Source: Xanthomonas boreopolis (GTDB lineage: Bacteria > Pseudomonadota > Gammaproteobacteria > Xanthomonadales > Xanthomonadaceae). From it: a DNA stretch of 41,211 bases. The notes beneath the pieces were generated by a model, which saw only the letters and a list, made by a program, of their open reading frames with translations, was not told where the DNA came from and searched no databases. Positions within the stretch are counted from its first letter, which is position 1. Each line of letters starts with the position of its first letter. Made by a program: the position numbers and the translations under genes. The stretch lies in NCBI GenBank assembly GCA_014654535.1, contig BNBA01000035.1, forward strand, positions 1-41,211. Direction: 5' to 3'. Shown piece by piece: positions 1 through 8,519 of this stretch.

Positions 1-122
1 CCGCGAGGGCTCAAACGGGCATGTTTATGCAGGTTCATCCGGGGCTCCTGGGGCTGGGTTGGCTTCGCAACCCCCCATCTTCCAGAGATGCCACGGATGA
101 ACAACCTACTGAGAGATCACAC
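1..122. other. Leading non-coding stretch
   Basis: I see no convincing gene here. An open frame in phase with the downstream acetyltransferase runs back to position 21, but its residues do not resemble a GNAT N-terminus. A short inverted repeat (GGGTTG at 56-61, CAACCC at 68-73) could form a small hairpin. The right border of this stretch is the IS-end-like sequence at 123-140. Confidence 0.4.
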
Positions 123-140
123 CTAGAGCGTGTTATGAAC
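123..140 (+). repeat. 18-bp copy of IS5-type end sequence (solo relic?)
   Basis: The 18 bases CTAGAGCGTGTTATGAAC are identical to 41086-41103, where they form the outer end of an IS5-type element next to its transposase C-terminus. CTAG fits the YTAR target preference of IS5-group elements. Here nothing to the right resembles the element, so this would be a solo left-end remnant or a decayed insertion. The ATG inside it, at 135, is the start codon of the GNAT gene. The identity is observed; the IS origin is inferred. Confidence 0.5.
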
Positions 141-566
141 ATCCGTGCTCGCGTCGCCGCGGACGATCCCATCCTGGTCGACATCTGGCATCGCGCCGTG
201 CGCGCCACCCACGCTTTCCTGAGCGAACAGGACATCGCGGACCTCTATCCGCAGGTCAGGGACGTGTATCTGCCGAATGTCGCGGCGTGGATCGAGGAAA
301 CGGCGCAGGGCCGCATCGCCGGCTTCATCGGCATCGACGGCGCGCAGGTGGAAATGCTGTTCGTCGACCCCGAACTGGCCGGGCATGGTACCGGCACGCG
401 CCTGCTCGACCATGTCAGGACCCTGCACCCGCGTCTCACCGTCGACGTCAACGAGCAGAATCCGCGCGCGCATGGGTTCTATTCGCGCTATGGCTTCAAG
501 GACGTCGGCCGCTCGGAAACGGACTCGGCCGGCAGGCCGTTCCCGCTGGTGCACATGGCGTATTGA
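135..566 (+). CDS. GNAT family N-acetyltransferase
   Basis: Encodes 143 residues, the normal size for a single GNAT domain that transfers an acetyl group from acetyl-CoA to an amine; the substrate cannot be read. The N-terminus MNIRARVAADDPILVDIW is a typical GNAT first strand and helix. The acetyl-CoA loop appears as VDPELAGHGTGTRLLDH (consensus Q/RxxGxG/A, here with H in place of R/Q) near residues 79-95. The C-terminus NPRAHGFYSRYGFKDVGR is the usual last helix and strand. I chose 135 because the upstream in-frame extension to 21 lacks GNAT character. No clear Shine-Dalgarno precedes this ATG, and the ATG lies inside an IS-end-like repeat. The gene stands alone and converges on the superoxide dismutase genes. 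Confidence 0.85.
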   Translation: MNIRARVAADDPILVDIWHRAVRATHAFLSEQDIADLYPQVRDVYLPNVAAWIEETAQGRIAGFIGIDGAQVEMLFVDPELAGHGTGTRLLDHVRTLHPRLTVDVNEQNPRAHGFYSRYGFKDVGRSETDSAGRPFPLVHMAY

Positions 567-581
567 TCCGCTTGCCATCCG

Positions 582-609
582 CAGGGAGCCGGGCGAGGCC
601 GGCTCCCTG
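582..609. terminator. Hairpin between convergent genes
   Basis: A perfect 11-bp inverted repeat (582-592 with 599-609, 6-nt loop) sits between the stop codons of the acetyltransferase and the first superoxide dismutase. It could end transcription from both sides. Neither side carries a T-tract, so it is not a classical intrinsic terminator. Confidence 0.45.
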
Positions 610-616
610 TGCGCGT

Positions 617-1252
617 TCACGGATTGGTGGTGATCACGCCGCAGGCGAGGCGGCCGCCGGCGTTGCCGGTGGGCTGCGTCTTGTAGTCGTCCGGATCGGC
701 ATGGACGATCACCGCGTGGCCGGCGATGTCGAAGGAATCGCCCTTGCCCAGGTTCACGTTGCTGGACACCGGCCCGTCGATCGTCGCGTTGCCCTGCGCG
801 TCGGCGACGATGTTCGGCATGTCGCCGCCGTGGTGCGGATCGTGGGCGATGCTGCCGTGCTCGCTCTGCGCGGGATTGAAATGGCCGCCGGCGCTGGAGC
901 CGTCCGGCGCGCTGCAGTCGCCCTTCTCGTGGATGTGGAAGCCGTGCTCGCTGTTGGGCTTGAGGCCGGTGACCTGCCCGCTCACGCGCAGCGCGCCGTC
1001 GACGATCTTGAAGGTGACGCTGCCGTTCACCGTGCTGCCCTGGGTCGGCTTGAGCTCGGCGGTGGCGCTGCTGGGCGCCGGCTGCGTGGTGCCCGATTGC
1101 GCGGGCGGCTCGGAGGCGCGGTCCTCGCCGGCCGGGGCGGCCGCCTGGTCGGCCGTCGCGGCGGGTTCGGCCGCCGGTGCGGGTTCTTCGCGCTTGCAGG
1201 CGCCCAGCGCCAACGTGATGGCGATGAAAAGCAGGGTCGGGATCGTGCGCAT
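617..1252 (-). CDS. sodC: Cu/Zn superoxide dismutase, lipoprotein (copy 1)
   Basis: Encodes 211 residues and converts superoxide to peroxide and oxygen in the cell envelope. The N-terminus MRTIPTLLFIAITLALGAC is a lipoprotein signal with lipobox LGAC, followed by a Glu/Ala/Pro-rich linker of about 60 residues. The SodC fold follows with its metal ligands: HGFHIHEKGDC, GGHFNP, the HDPHHGGDMPN loop that carries zinc ligands, and HADPDDY. The disulfide cysteines are in GDCS and LACGVI, and the active-site Arg is in GGRLACG. All key residues appear intact. It lies 50 bp downstream of a paralogue on the same strand, so the two are probably co-transcribed after a tandem duplication. Confidence 0.93.
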   Translation of the reverse strand: MRTIPTLLFIAITLALGACKREEPAPAAEPAATADQAAAPAGEDRASEPPAQSGTTQPAPSSATAELKPTQGSTVNGSVTFKIVDGALRVSGQVTGLKPNSEHGFHIHEKGDCSAPDGSSAGGHFNPAQSEHGSIAHDPHHGGDMPNIVADAQGNATIDGPVSSNVNLGKGDSFDIAGHAVIVHADPDDYKTQPTGNAGGRLACGVITTNP

Positions 1253-1302
1253 GCGTGGTTCTCCTCTACGGGACAGGGCCGGAGCCCAGGGGGAATGGCC
1301 GC

Positions 1303-1878
1303 TCAGCGGGACGCGGCCCTGATCACGCCGCAGGCCAGGCGGACGCCGGAATTGCCGGCCGGCTGGCTGCGGTAGTCGTCGGGATCGGCGTGCACGACGA
1401 TCGCCTTGCCGAGGATGTCGTCGGCGCGGCCGGTGCCCAGGCTGAGCCCCGGCAACACGCGGTCCAGCTGGGCCACGCCTTCGTCGTCGGCCACCAGGTT
1501 GTCCATGTCGCCGAGGTGGTGCGGCGCCGCGCCCGGGCGGCCGTGCGGCGCGGCGGTCGGGTTGAAGTGCGCGCCCGCGCTGCTCGCATCCACCGCGCTG
1601 CAGTCGCCGCGCTCGTGCACGTGGAAGCCGTAGCTGCGCCCCGGGCGCAATCCGCCGATGGTGCCGGTGATGCGCAGGCCCTGCACCGCCGGCAACAGCA
1701 CGACCCGGCCGCTGACCAGGCTGCCGGACGCCGATGCCAATGCGGCCTCGGCGCGCTGCACCTTGGGCACGACCGTGGTCGCCGGCGGCGGGGCGGGCGT
1801 CGGCGGCGGCGCGCTGCTGCAGCCTCCAAGCAGCGCCAGCACGGCGGCTCCCGCGATGGCATGGGTTCGGTGACGCAT
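1303..1878 (-). CDS. sodC: Cu/Zn superoxide dismutase, lipoprotein (copy 2)
   Basis: Encodes 191 residues and is the promoter-proximal member of the tandem pair. The signal sequence ends in lipobox LGGC at residues 17-20, followed by a Pro/Thr linker shorter than in copy 1. The metal-binding and catalytic motifs are all present: GFHVHERGDC, AHFNP, the APHHLGDMDN loop, VHADPDDY and VRLACG. An AAGGAGAC ribosome-binding site lies at 1884-1891 (minus strand), 5 bases before the ATG, which supports this start. The two copies are clearly diverged outside the motifs, so the duplication is not recent. The promoter should lie in 1879-2035, shared with the divergent sigma factor gene. Confidence 0.93.
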   Translation of the reverse strand: MRHRTHAIAGAAVLALLGGCSSAPPPTPAPPPATTVVPKVQRAEAALASASGSLVSGRVVLLPAVQGLRITGTIGGLRPGRSYGFHVHERGDCSAVDASSAGAHFNPTAAPHGRPGAAPHHLGDMDNLVADDEGVAQLDRVLPGLSLGTGRADDILGKAIVVHADPDDYRSQPAGNSGVRLACGVIRAASR

Positions 1879-2035
1879 CGAATGTCTCCTTGGCGGACAA
1901 ACCTAGGCAGCGCGGCGTGCACGGTCCATGAAGGCGCGAGCGAAGCCGCAGCCCAGCAGTCTAACGCGCGCCGCCGCGGTGTTTGCTGCAATGTGTCAAG
2001 CCTTGCCCGCGGCCCCGACCTATAGTCCCGGCGTC

Positions 2036-2575
2036 ATGACCACCCGGAAACTGCGCGCGCGGCACGCAGCGACAGCATGGCCAGCCGGCTCGATGACGGC
2101 GCTGTACCAGCGGTACCGGCCGGCGCTGCTGTCGTTCTTTCGCCGCCGCATCACCGATCCCAGCGAGGCCGAGGACCTGACCCACCAGGTGTTCGCGAAC
2201 CTGGCCGCCTCGCCGGCCGGACATCGCGCCCACGAGGACGGCTATCTGTTCCGCAGCGCCACCAACCTGTTGCGCGACCGCGCGCGCCGCGAGAAGGTGC
2301 GGGCGTTGCATCGCCTGCACGCCTCGTCCGAACCCGACCATGAAGTGGAAATGCTGGATCCCTCGCGGGTGCTGGCCGGCCAGCAGGCGCTGGACGGGGT
2401 CGTCGCCGCGCTCGAAGGCCTGCCGCCGCGCACGCGCGCGATCTTCCTGCAGTTCCGCCTGGAGAACCGCAGCCAGGCGGACATCGCCAGGAGCTACGGC
2501 ATCTCGGTCAGCGCGGTGCAGAAGCACCTGCTGCGCGCGATGACCGTGCTGAGCGCGCGGCTGGAGCAGCCCTGA
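2036..2575 (+). CDS. FecI-type ECF sigma factor
   Basis: Encodes 179 residues. ECF sigma factors have only regions 2 and 4 and direct RNA polymerase to a small regulon. Region 2 is visible as ALYQRYRPALLSFFRRR...DPSEAEDLTHQVF (about residues 22-55), and region 4 as LPPRTRAIFLQFRLENRSQADIA followed by the helix-turn-helix GISVSAVQKHLLRAM (about 130-172). The start at 2036 is the most natural; ATG at 2093 is an alternative, and an in-frame start at 1928 is unlikely. The stop overlaps the start of the FecR-type gene by one base (TGATG), indicating translational coupling. With the FecR-type protein and the STN-domain receptor downstream, this is a surface-signalling sigma factor of the FecI group. 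Confidence 0.9.
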   Translation: MTTRKLRARHAATAWPAGSMTALYQRYRPALLSFFRRRITDPSEAEDLTHQVFANLAASPAGHRAHEDGYLFRSATNLLRDRARREKVRALHRLHASSEPDHEVEMLDPSRVLAGQQALDGVVAALEGLPPRTRAIFLQFRLENRSQADIARSYGISVSAVQKHLLRAMTVLSARLEQP

Positions 2576-3537
2576 TGAGAAGCGCATCCGCCGCCGAGAC
2601 CGCCGCCGAGTGGTGCCTGCACCTGTCCGCGGGGGATTTGTCCGAAGCGCAGCAGCAGGCGCTGGCGCGCTGGCTGGACGCCGACCCGGAGCACGCGCGC
2701 CTGCTGGAACGGGCGCGCCAGGCCTGGCACGCGGTCGGCGCGGCGGCCGAGCACCCGCGCATGCAGGCGCTGCGCCGGGCCGCGCGCGAGGATGCGGCGC
2801 GCTCGCGCCGCCGCCATCGTGCCGGGTATGCGCTGGCCGCGGCCGCCTGCCTGGCGCTGGTCGGCCTGGGGCTGTGGTGGAGGCTGGCGCCGGAGGTCTA
2901 TCGCACCGACTTGGCCGAGCGCCGCACCGTCGTGCTGGACGATGGTTCGCGGGTCACGCTCGATGCCGACACCCGCCTGGAGGTGCGCTACGGCGAGCAG
3001 CTGCGGCAGTTGCGGCTGCGCCAGGGGCGGGCCGCGTTCGAGGTCGCCAAGCAGCCGGCGCGCCCGTTCGTGGTCCGCGCCGACGACACGCGGGTGATCG
3101 CCACCGGCACCCAGTTCAGCGTGGAACGGCTCGCCGGCGAGGTGCGAGTGGTGCTGTACGAAGGCAGCGTCGAAGTGGAGCGCGCCCGCACGGGCAGCGC
3201 GAGCCTCCGGTCGATGCAGCGGCTGACGCCGGGGCAGGCCTGGACCGGCGGCCCGCGGAAACAGGGCGGCCAGGTCGCCCGCATCGATGCCGGCCAGGAA
3301 CAGGCCTGGCGCGACGGCCTGCTGGTGTTCCACGACGAGCCGCTGGACCTGGCCATCGCGCGCGTGAACCGCTACAGCAAGATGAAGCTGGAGCTCGGCG
3401 AGGCGAACCTGGCCGAGCTGAGGATCAGCGGCATGTTCAAGGCCGGCGACAGCGCCGCCTTCGTCTCGGGAGTGACCGCGTTGCTGCCGCTGCACGCACG
3501 CAGCGGCGGCGACACCACGGTGCTGGAACGGCGCTGA
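2575..3537 (+). CDS. FecR-family anti-sigma regulator
   Basis: Encodes 320 residues and should be an inner-membrane protein that holds the sigma factor and receives the receptor's signal in the periplasm. An N-terminal cytoplasmic DUF4880-type segment (AAEWCLHLSAGDLSEAQ...RWLDADPEH, residues 10-41) is followed by an Arg-rich stretch, one membrane helix (AGYALAAAACLALVGLGLWW, about 83-102), then the FecR domain (VVLDDGSRVTLDADTRLEV ... VIATGTQFSV ... LYEGSVEV, about 120-205). The C-terminal part (about 250-310) resembles the STN-like signalling domain of FecR proteins. It is translationally coupled to the sigma factor gene and lies 113 bp upstream of the receptor gene. Confidence 0.92.
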   Translation: MRSASAAETAAEWCLHLSAGDLSEAQQQALARWLDADPEHARLLERARQAWHAVGAAAEHPRMQALRRAAREDAARSRRRHRAGYALAAAACLALVGLGLWWRLAPEVYRTDLAERRTVVLDDGSRVTLDADTRLEVRYGEQLRQLRLRQGRAAFEVAKQPARPFVVRADDTRVIATGTQFSVERLAGEVRVVLYEGSVEVERARTGSASLRSMQRLTPGQAWTGGPRKQGGQVARIDAGQEQAWRDGLLVFHDEPLDLAIARVNRYSKMKLELGEANLAELRISGMFKAGDSAAFVSGVTALLPLHARSGGDTTVLERR

Positions 3538-3650
3538 GGACGGTCCGGGCCGCTCGGCCCGTCGCTGGGCAGGTGTGGGTTCGCCGCTCTCGTGCGTCTT
3601 CCCTGGTAGCAGCGGCGCCATGCGCCGTCGTCTACCGGAGAGAGAGCCCC

Positions 3651-6407
3651 ATGCGATTGCCCACTCGTTTGAAGCACAACGCCATCCGTGCCTGCCTGCA
3701 GTCGGCCCTGCTGGCTTCGGCGATGCCGCTGGCCGCGCTGGCCCAGGCCCCGGCGGCGCCGGCCTCGCGCATCGCCTTCGACATCCCGGCCCAGGACCTG
3801 GGCGAGGCCTTGATCGCGTTCGGCCGCGCCACCGGCCAGCAGCTGGTCTTCGACCCGGCCACGGTCGCCGGCAAGCGCAGCAGCGCGCTCGCCGGCAGCC
3901 ATGGCACCGACGAGGCGCTGCGACTGCTGCTCGCCGGCACCGGCCTGCGCGCGCGCCCGGCCGGCGACAACGTGCTGGTGATCGAGGCCCCGCCGGCGAA
4001 CGGCGCGCAGACCCTCGATGCGGTGATCGTCACCGGTACCACCGCCGCGCACCGCACCGTGCTGGAATCCTCCTCGGCGATCACCGTGGCCAACCGCGCC
4101 GCGCTCGACCGCAAGTCGCCGCGCAGCACCGCGCAGGCGCTGGAGATGATCCCGGGCATGTTCGTGGAGGCTTCCGGCGGCGAGATCTCCAACAACTTCT
4201 CGGTGCGCGGCATGCCCGGCGGCAGCCAGCAGTTCGTGCAGCTGTCCGAGGACGGGTTGCCGGTGTTCTACACCAATGCCCTGGCCGACACGATCCTCAA
4301 GCAGGAAGTGAGCATCGACCGCATGGAAGCGGTGCGCGGCGGCACCTCCGGCATCCTCACCGTCAACGGCGCGGGCGCGACGGTGAACTTCCTGACCCGC
4401 AAGCCCGGCGCGGAACCGGCCGGCACGGTGCGCCTGACCCTGTCGGACTTCGGCACGCGCCGGGTCGACCTGTGGCAGGGCGGGCCGATCAACGAGGACT
4501 GGCACTACAGCGTCGGCGGCTTCTACCGCCGCTCCGACGGCGTGCGCGACCCCGGTTTCACCGCCGACCGCGGCGGCATCTTCCGCGCCGCGATCGGCCG
4601 CATGTTCGACCGCGGCGAGTTCGGCCTGGACCTGAAGCTGGTCAACGACCACAACACCTTCCTGCTGCCGATCCCGCTGCAGGACCCGGGCGACCCGCGT
4701 TCGCTGCCCGGCCTGGACGCCAACAGCGGATCGATGCTCAGCCGCGACAACGCGACGATGGACGTGCGCACCCCGCCGGCCAGCGGCAGCGCGTGGCGCC
4801 GCAACGACGCGCGCGACGGCGTGCACGTGCAGGCGTTCGCGCCCGGCTACCACTTCGAGTACGACATCAACGACGGCCTGACCTTCCGTTCCAAGGGCCG
4901 CTACACCGACTTCAAGAGCCGCTTCAACGCGGTGTTCAGTTCCGACAACGCCTCGCTGGTGCCGGCCACCTACCGCCTGGACCGCGACAATTTCGCCGAC
5001 ATCGGCGTGCTGCTGGACCGCTTCGCGGCGCAGGGCGCGGTCCAGGCCGGCCTGCAGCGCGTGCGCACCGGCGAGGTCATCGCCGGCGCGGGCGCGCTCG
5101 ACGCGCTCAACGGCAACGGCCTGCTCACCCACAGCATCACCGGCTCCAACCGCCGCGACGTGGAGGAGTTCGTCAACGACGCCAGCCTGACCTGGGAAGG
5201 CGAGCGCAACACGTTCACCGCCGGGTTGCTGTACTTCCACAGCCGGGTGCGCGACTCCAACATCGGCGCCTCCACCTTCGTCAGCGAAGTGCGGGACCGC
5301 CCGGACCGGATGGACATCGTCGCGCTCGACGCCGCCGGCAACGTGGTCGGCTACCTCACCGAGAACGGCCTGCTCAACTACAGCAGCTGGGGCGACAGCA
5401 ACAACCGCTACAAGGCCGATTCCTACTCGCTGTACCTCAACGACGAGTTCCAGGTCACCGACCGCCTGCGCATCGACGGCGGCATCCGCCAGGAGCACTA
5501 CGACATCCGCTTCGACGAGGGGATCTCGCAGGCGATGATGCCGGTGGCGGGCGCGTTCGACGCCGCCGGCAACGACGTGGACGATGTCATCGCCAACAAC
5601 TACCTGGCGCAGTTCGGCGGCGGCGCCTTCACCGGCCGCTACAACCGCTACGACAGCGGCTTCAACGAGACCGCGGCCACGCTCGGCGGCACCTACCTGC
5701 TCAGCGACAACTTCTCGCTGTATGCGCGCTACGCGCGCGGCTTCCAGGCCAACGGCCGCTTCGACCCGGTCAAGATCGACTTCGGCGAGGTCGGCGTGCG
5801 CTTCCAGAACCGCACGCTGACCGCGTCGCTGACCGGCTTCCGCACCACGTACAAGGATTTCCTGTTCTCGCGCCTGCCGCCCGGCGCGGCCACCGAGGTG
5901 CGCTTCTACTCGGACATCGTCTCCAACGGCGTGGAGTTCGACGTGACGTGGAAGCCGGTGGCGCTGTTCCAGCTGCAGGCCACCGGCGTGGTGCAGAAGT
6001 CCGAGGTGCAGATCACCAACGACCAGGGCACCGGCTTCGCGCGCCTGTTCGACGGCAACAAGCCCGAGCGCACGCCGCCGGTGAACGTCACCGTGACCCC
6101 GAGCCTGCTGCTGCCGGACGGCCGCGGCGAGGTCTACGTCTCCTACCACTACGTGGACAAGATCTATTCGGACATCGCCAACACCCTGGAGCTGCCGAGC
6201 TATGGCGTGTGGAGCGCCGGCTTTTCCTACCGGCTGGCGCCGCAATGGATGCTGCAGGCCAACCTCGACAACATCACCAACGAGGTCGGCCTGACCGAAG
6301 GCAATCCCCGCTCGGGCTTCGCCGAGGGCACGGGGTTGTCCGGCGCCTTCTACGCACGGCCGATCCTCGGGCGCAACCTGCTGCTGAGCCTGACCTACGA
6401 TTTCTGA
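3651..6407 (+). CDS. TonB-dependent receptor with N-terminal STN signalling domain
   Basis: Encodes 918 residues: an outer-membrane, energy-coupled transporter of the FecA transducer type. The signal peptide ends near ALAQA (about residue 32). The STN domain spans about 42-118 (IAFDIPAQDLGEALIAFGRATGQQ ... NVLVIEAP). A TonB-box-like DAVIVTGT follows, then the plug (IPGMFVEASGG, NFSVRGMPGG, MEAVRGGTSG, about 140-260) and a 22-strand-type barrel ending in LLLSLTYDF with terminal Phe. A strong GGAGAGAGAG ribosome-binding site at 3637-3646 fixes the start. The STN domain means it signals to the FecR-type protein upstream. The next gene is a secreted glycosidase-like protein 15 bp downstream, which argues for an oligosaccharide ligand rather than a siderophore; that is inference. 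Confidence 0.92.
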   Translation: MRLPTRLKHNAIRACLQSALLASAMPLAALAQAPAAPASRIAFDIPAQDLGEALIAFGRATGQQLVFDPATVAGKRSSALAGSHGTDEALRLLLAGTGLRARPAGDNVLVIEAPPANGAQTLDAVIVTGTTAAHRTVLESSSAITVANRAALDRKSPRSTAQALEMIPGMFVEASGGEISNNFSVRGMPGGSQQFVQLSEDGLPVFYTNALADTILKQEVSIDRMEAVRGGTSGILTVNGAGATVNFLTRKPGAEPAGTVRLTLSDFGTRRVDLWQGGPINEDWHYSVGGFYRRSDGVRDPGFTADRGGIFRAAIGRMFDRGEFGLDLKLVNDHNTFLLPIPLQDPGDPRSLPGLDANSGSMLSRDNATMDVRTPPASGSAWRRNDARDGVHVQAFAPGYHFEYDINDGLTFRSKGRYTDFKSRFNAVFSSDNASLVPATYRLDRDNFADIGVLLDRFAAQGAVQAGLQRVRTGEVIAGAGALDALNGNGLLTHSITGSNRRDVEEFVNDASLTWEGERNTFTAGLLYFHSRVRDSNIGASTFVSEVRDRPDRMDIVALDAAGNVVGYLTENGLLNYSSWGDSNNRYKADSYSLYLNDEFQVTDRLRIDGGIRQEHYDIRFDEGISQAMMPVAGAFDAAGNDVDDVIANNYLAQFGGGAFTGRYNRYDSGFNETAATLGGTYLLSDNFSLYARYARGFQANGRFDPVKIDFGEVGVRFQNRTLTASLTGFRTTYKDFLFSRLPPGAATEVRFYSDIVSNGVEFDVTWKPVALFQLQATGVVQKSEVQITNDQGTGFARLFDGNKPERTPPVNVTVTPSLLLPDGRGEVYVSYHYVDKIYSDIANTLELPSYGVWSAGFSYRLAPQWMLQANLDNITNEVGLTEGNPRSGFAEGTGLSGAFYARPILGRNLLLSLTYDF

Positions 6408-6422
6408 GCCACGGATCCCCGC

Positions 6423-8519
6423 ATGCCCCTTCTCCGCCGCAACGCCGGGGCCGCGCGCGCGCGCTGGCTGGCCGTCCTGATGCTGCTTTCCACCGCCGGC
6501 GCCACGGGCGCCGCCACGCCTTCCGCCGTCGACACGCCGGCCGCCGGCGCATCGCCCCTGCGTTTCGACATCCGCGAGGGCGACATCGACAACCGCTTCT
6601 ACCGGCAAGGCGAGATCGCCGCGCACGCCCTGCTCAGCGACGGCGCGCGGCCGCGCCTGCTGGTCGCGTTCCCCGCCGGCAACAGCGGCGCCGGCCTGTG
6701 GTTCGAGCCGACCGCGGCGCCCGTGCATTGGCGGCTCCGGGGCGAGCTGCAGGGCGTGCAGCGCCGCGACGGGCGAGGCCGGCCGTTGCGCGGCATCTCG
6801 CTGGAAGCCACGGTGGACGCGCCGACGCTGACGGTGAGGACCGCCGCGCTCGGCAGCATCCGCGTGCTGCGCGACGTGCAGGCCAAGGGCACCCAGCCCG
6901 CCGGTTCGGAGGTGCAGCCCGGGATCGAGCCGCAACGGCTGCGCTGGAGCCGCGATCGCCTCGACGGCGCCGCCGGCTACGCGCTGGAGGTGGAGGTGCT
7001 CGATGGCCGCGCGGAAGGCGGCGCGGGGCGCCCGGTCGTGCTGCACGCGCCCGCGCACGCGCCGCTGCGCCTGCGCATCGTCGCCCTGACCGGGGAAACG
7101 CCGCTGGCGCCGCTGTCGCCTGCGCAGCTGTTCTCCGCCAAGGCAGGCACCGACCCGCGCAGCCGGCAGGCGCTGGAGTTCCTCGCCTACCGGGAGAAGC
7201 TGCTCGCCGGCTCCTGGCGCTTCGATACCTATTTCGGCCGCGACACGCTGCTCTCGCTGCGCCTGCTGCTGCCCGCGCTGGCGCCCGAGGCGGTGGAGGC
7301 CGGATTGGGTTCCGTCCTGGAGCGCTTGGATCGCGACGGCGAGGTCGCGCACGAGGAGGACATCGGCGAGTTCGCGGTGTTGCGGCACCGCGCCGCGGGC
7401 CGGCGCGGCGACGCCACGCCGCTGTACGACTACAAGATGATCGACGACGACTTCATGCTGGCGCCGGTGGCGGCGGCATGGTTGCTCGACAGCGCCGACG
7501 GCCGGGCCCACGCCGCGGAGTTCCTGGCGCGCACCACGACGAGCGGCGAACGCTACGGCGACGCCCTGGCACGCAATCTCGCCTGGGTGGTCGATCGCAC
7601 CGCCGCCTTCGCCGCCGAGCCGCGCCTGGACAACCTGGTCGGCCTGCTCCCGGGCCATCCCACCGGCGAGTGGCGCGACAGCGAACAGGGGCTCGGTGGC
7701 GGCCGTTACCCGTACAACGTCAACGCGGTGCTGGTGCCGGCCGCGCTCGAGGCTGCAGCGCGGTTGGCGGCGCTGCCCGCGCTGCGGCCGTACCTGGAGG
7801 CCGGGCAGGCGCGCAAGCTCGCCACGGCAAAGGCCATGGCGGCCCGCTGGCGCGAGCACGCCCCGCCGTTGTTCGCGCTGGAACGCACCCCGGACGAAGC
7901 GCGCGCGGCCGTGACCGCCTATGCCCGGCGCATCGGCGTGGACCCGTCCGCCGCGCTGTCCGCCCTGGGCCAAGCGCCGCTGCGCTTCGACGCGCTCGCG
8001 TTGAAGGCGGACGGCCAGCCGGTGCCGGTGCTGAACTCCGACGGCGGTTTCGCGCTGTTGTTCCTGGATCCCCCGGCCGCCGAAGTGGAGCGGCTGCTCG
8101 CATCGATGCTGCGCCCCTTCCCAGCCGGGCTGATGACCGGCATCGGCCTGCTGGTCGCCAATCCTGCATACGCCCCCGCGCTGCAGCCGGCGTTCGGCGC
8201 GGACGCCTACCACGGCACCGTGGTGTGGTCGTGGCAACAGGCCCTGCTGGCGGCCGGCCTGGAGCGCCAGCAGCGCCGCGAAGACCTGCCTGCCGCCACC
8301 CGCGCCCGCATCGCAGAAGCGCGCCGGCAACTATGGAAGGCGATCGAGGCCACGCCCGAGGTACGCACCTCCGAGCTGTGGTCCTGGGCGTACGAGGACG
8401 GCCACTACCGCGTCGTGCCGTTCGGACAACGCCACGGCGACGCCGACGAGTCCAATGCCGCGCAACTGTGGAGCACGGTGTTCCTGGCGCTGCCCGGCGT
8501 GCGGGGCGCTTCCGAGTAG
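6423..8519 (+). CDS. Secreted six-hairpin (alpha/alpha-barrel) glycosidase-like protein
   Basis: Encodes 698 residues. An N-terminal signal (about 1-31, ending ATGAA) predicts export. Residues about 45-230 form a beta-rich N-terminal part. From about 245 the sequence looks like the alpha/alpha toroid of amylo-1,6-glucosidase/GH15/GH63-type enzymes: RFDTYFGRDTLLSLRLLLPAL, then EEDIGEF, YDYKMIDDDFML, GEWRDSEQGLGGGRYPYNVNAVL and ELWSWAYEDGHY. The acidic residues in EEDIGEF, MIDDDF and EWRDSE are candidate catalytic acid/base positions, but I cannot assign them. No named family comes to mind with certainty. It lies 15 bp after the receptor gene, so it is almost surely in the same operon. It could trim an oligosaccharide taken up by the receptor. 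Confidence 0.7.
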   Translation: MPLLRRNAGAARARWLAVLMLLSTAGATGAATPSAVDTPAAGASPLRFDIREGDIDNRFYRQGEIAAHALLSDGARPRLLVAFPAGNSGAGLWFEPTAAPVHWRLRGELQGVQRRDGRGRPLRGISLEATVDAPTLTVRTAALGSIRVLRDVQAKGTQPAGSEVQPGIEPQRLRWSRDRLDGAAGYALEVEVLDGRAEGGAGRPVVLHAPAHAPLRLRIVALTGETPLAPLSPAQLFSAKAGTDPRSRQALEFLAYREKLLAGSWRFDTYFGRDTLLSLRLLLPALAPEAVEAGLGSVLERLDRDGEVAHEEDIGEFAVLRHRAAGRRGDATPLYDYKMIDDDFMLAPVAAAWLLDSADGRAHAAEFLARTTTSGERYGDALARNLAWVVDRTAAFAAEPRLDNLVGLLPGHPTGEWRDSEQGLGGGRYPYNVNAVLVPAALEAAARLAALPALRPYLEAGQARKLATAKAMAARWREHAPPLFALERTPDEARAAVTAYARRIGVDPSAALSALGQAPLRFDALALKADGQPVPVLNSDGGFALLFLDPPAAEVERLLASMLRPFPAGLMTGIGLLVANPAYAPALQPAFGADAYHGTVVWSWQQALLAAGLERQQRREDLPAATRARIAEARRQLWKAIEATPEVRTSELWSWAYEDGHYRVVPFGQRHGDADESNAAQLWSTVFLALPGVRGASE

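Noticed and set aside
2003-2026. Sigma-70 type promoter for the sigma factor gene (TTGCCC and TATAGT)
   Set aside because: The TATAGT box is attractive, but the spacer is only 12 bp and no other -35 fits at 16-18 bp.
3372-8330. A 1652-codon open frame on the minus strand, antisense to the receptor and glycosidase-like genes
   Set aside because: Its translation is low in complexity (Gln/Arg/Val/Gly/Ala-rich) with no domain, and it runs opposite two well-supported genes. Extreme GC at third positions removes stop codons from this antisense frame.
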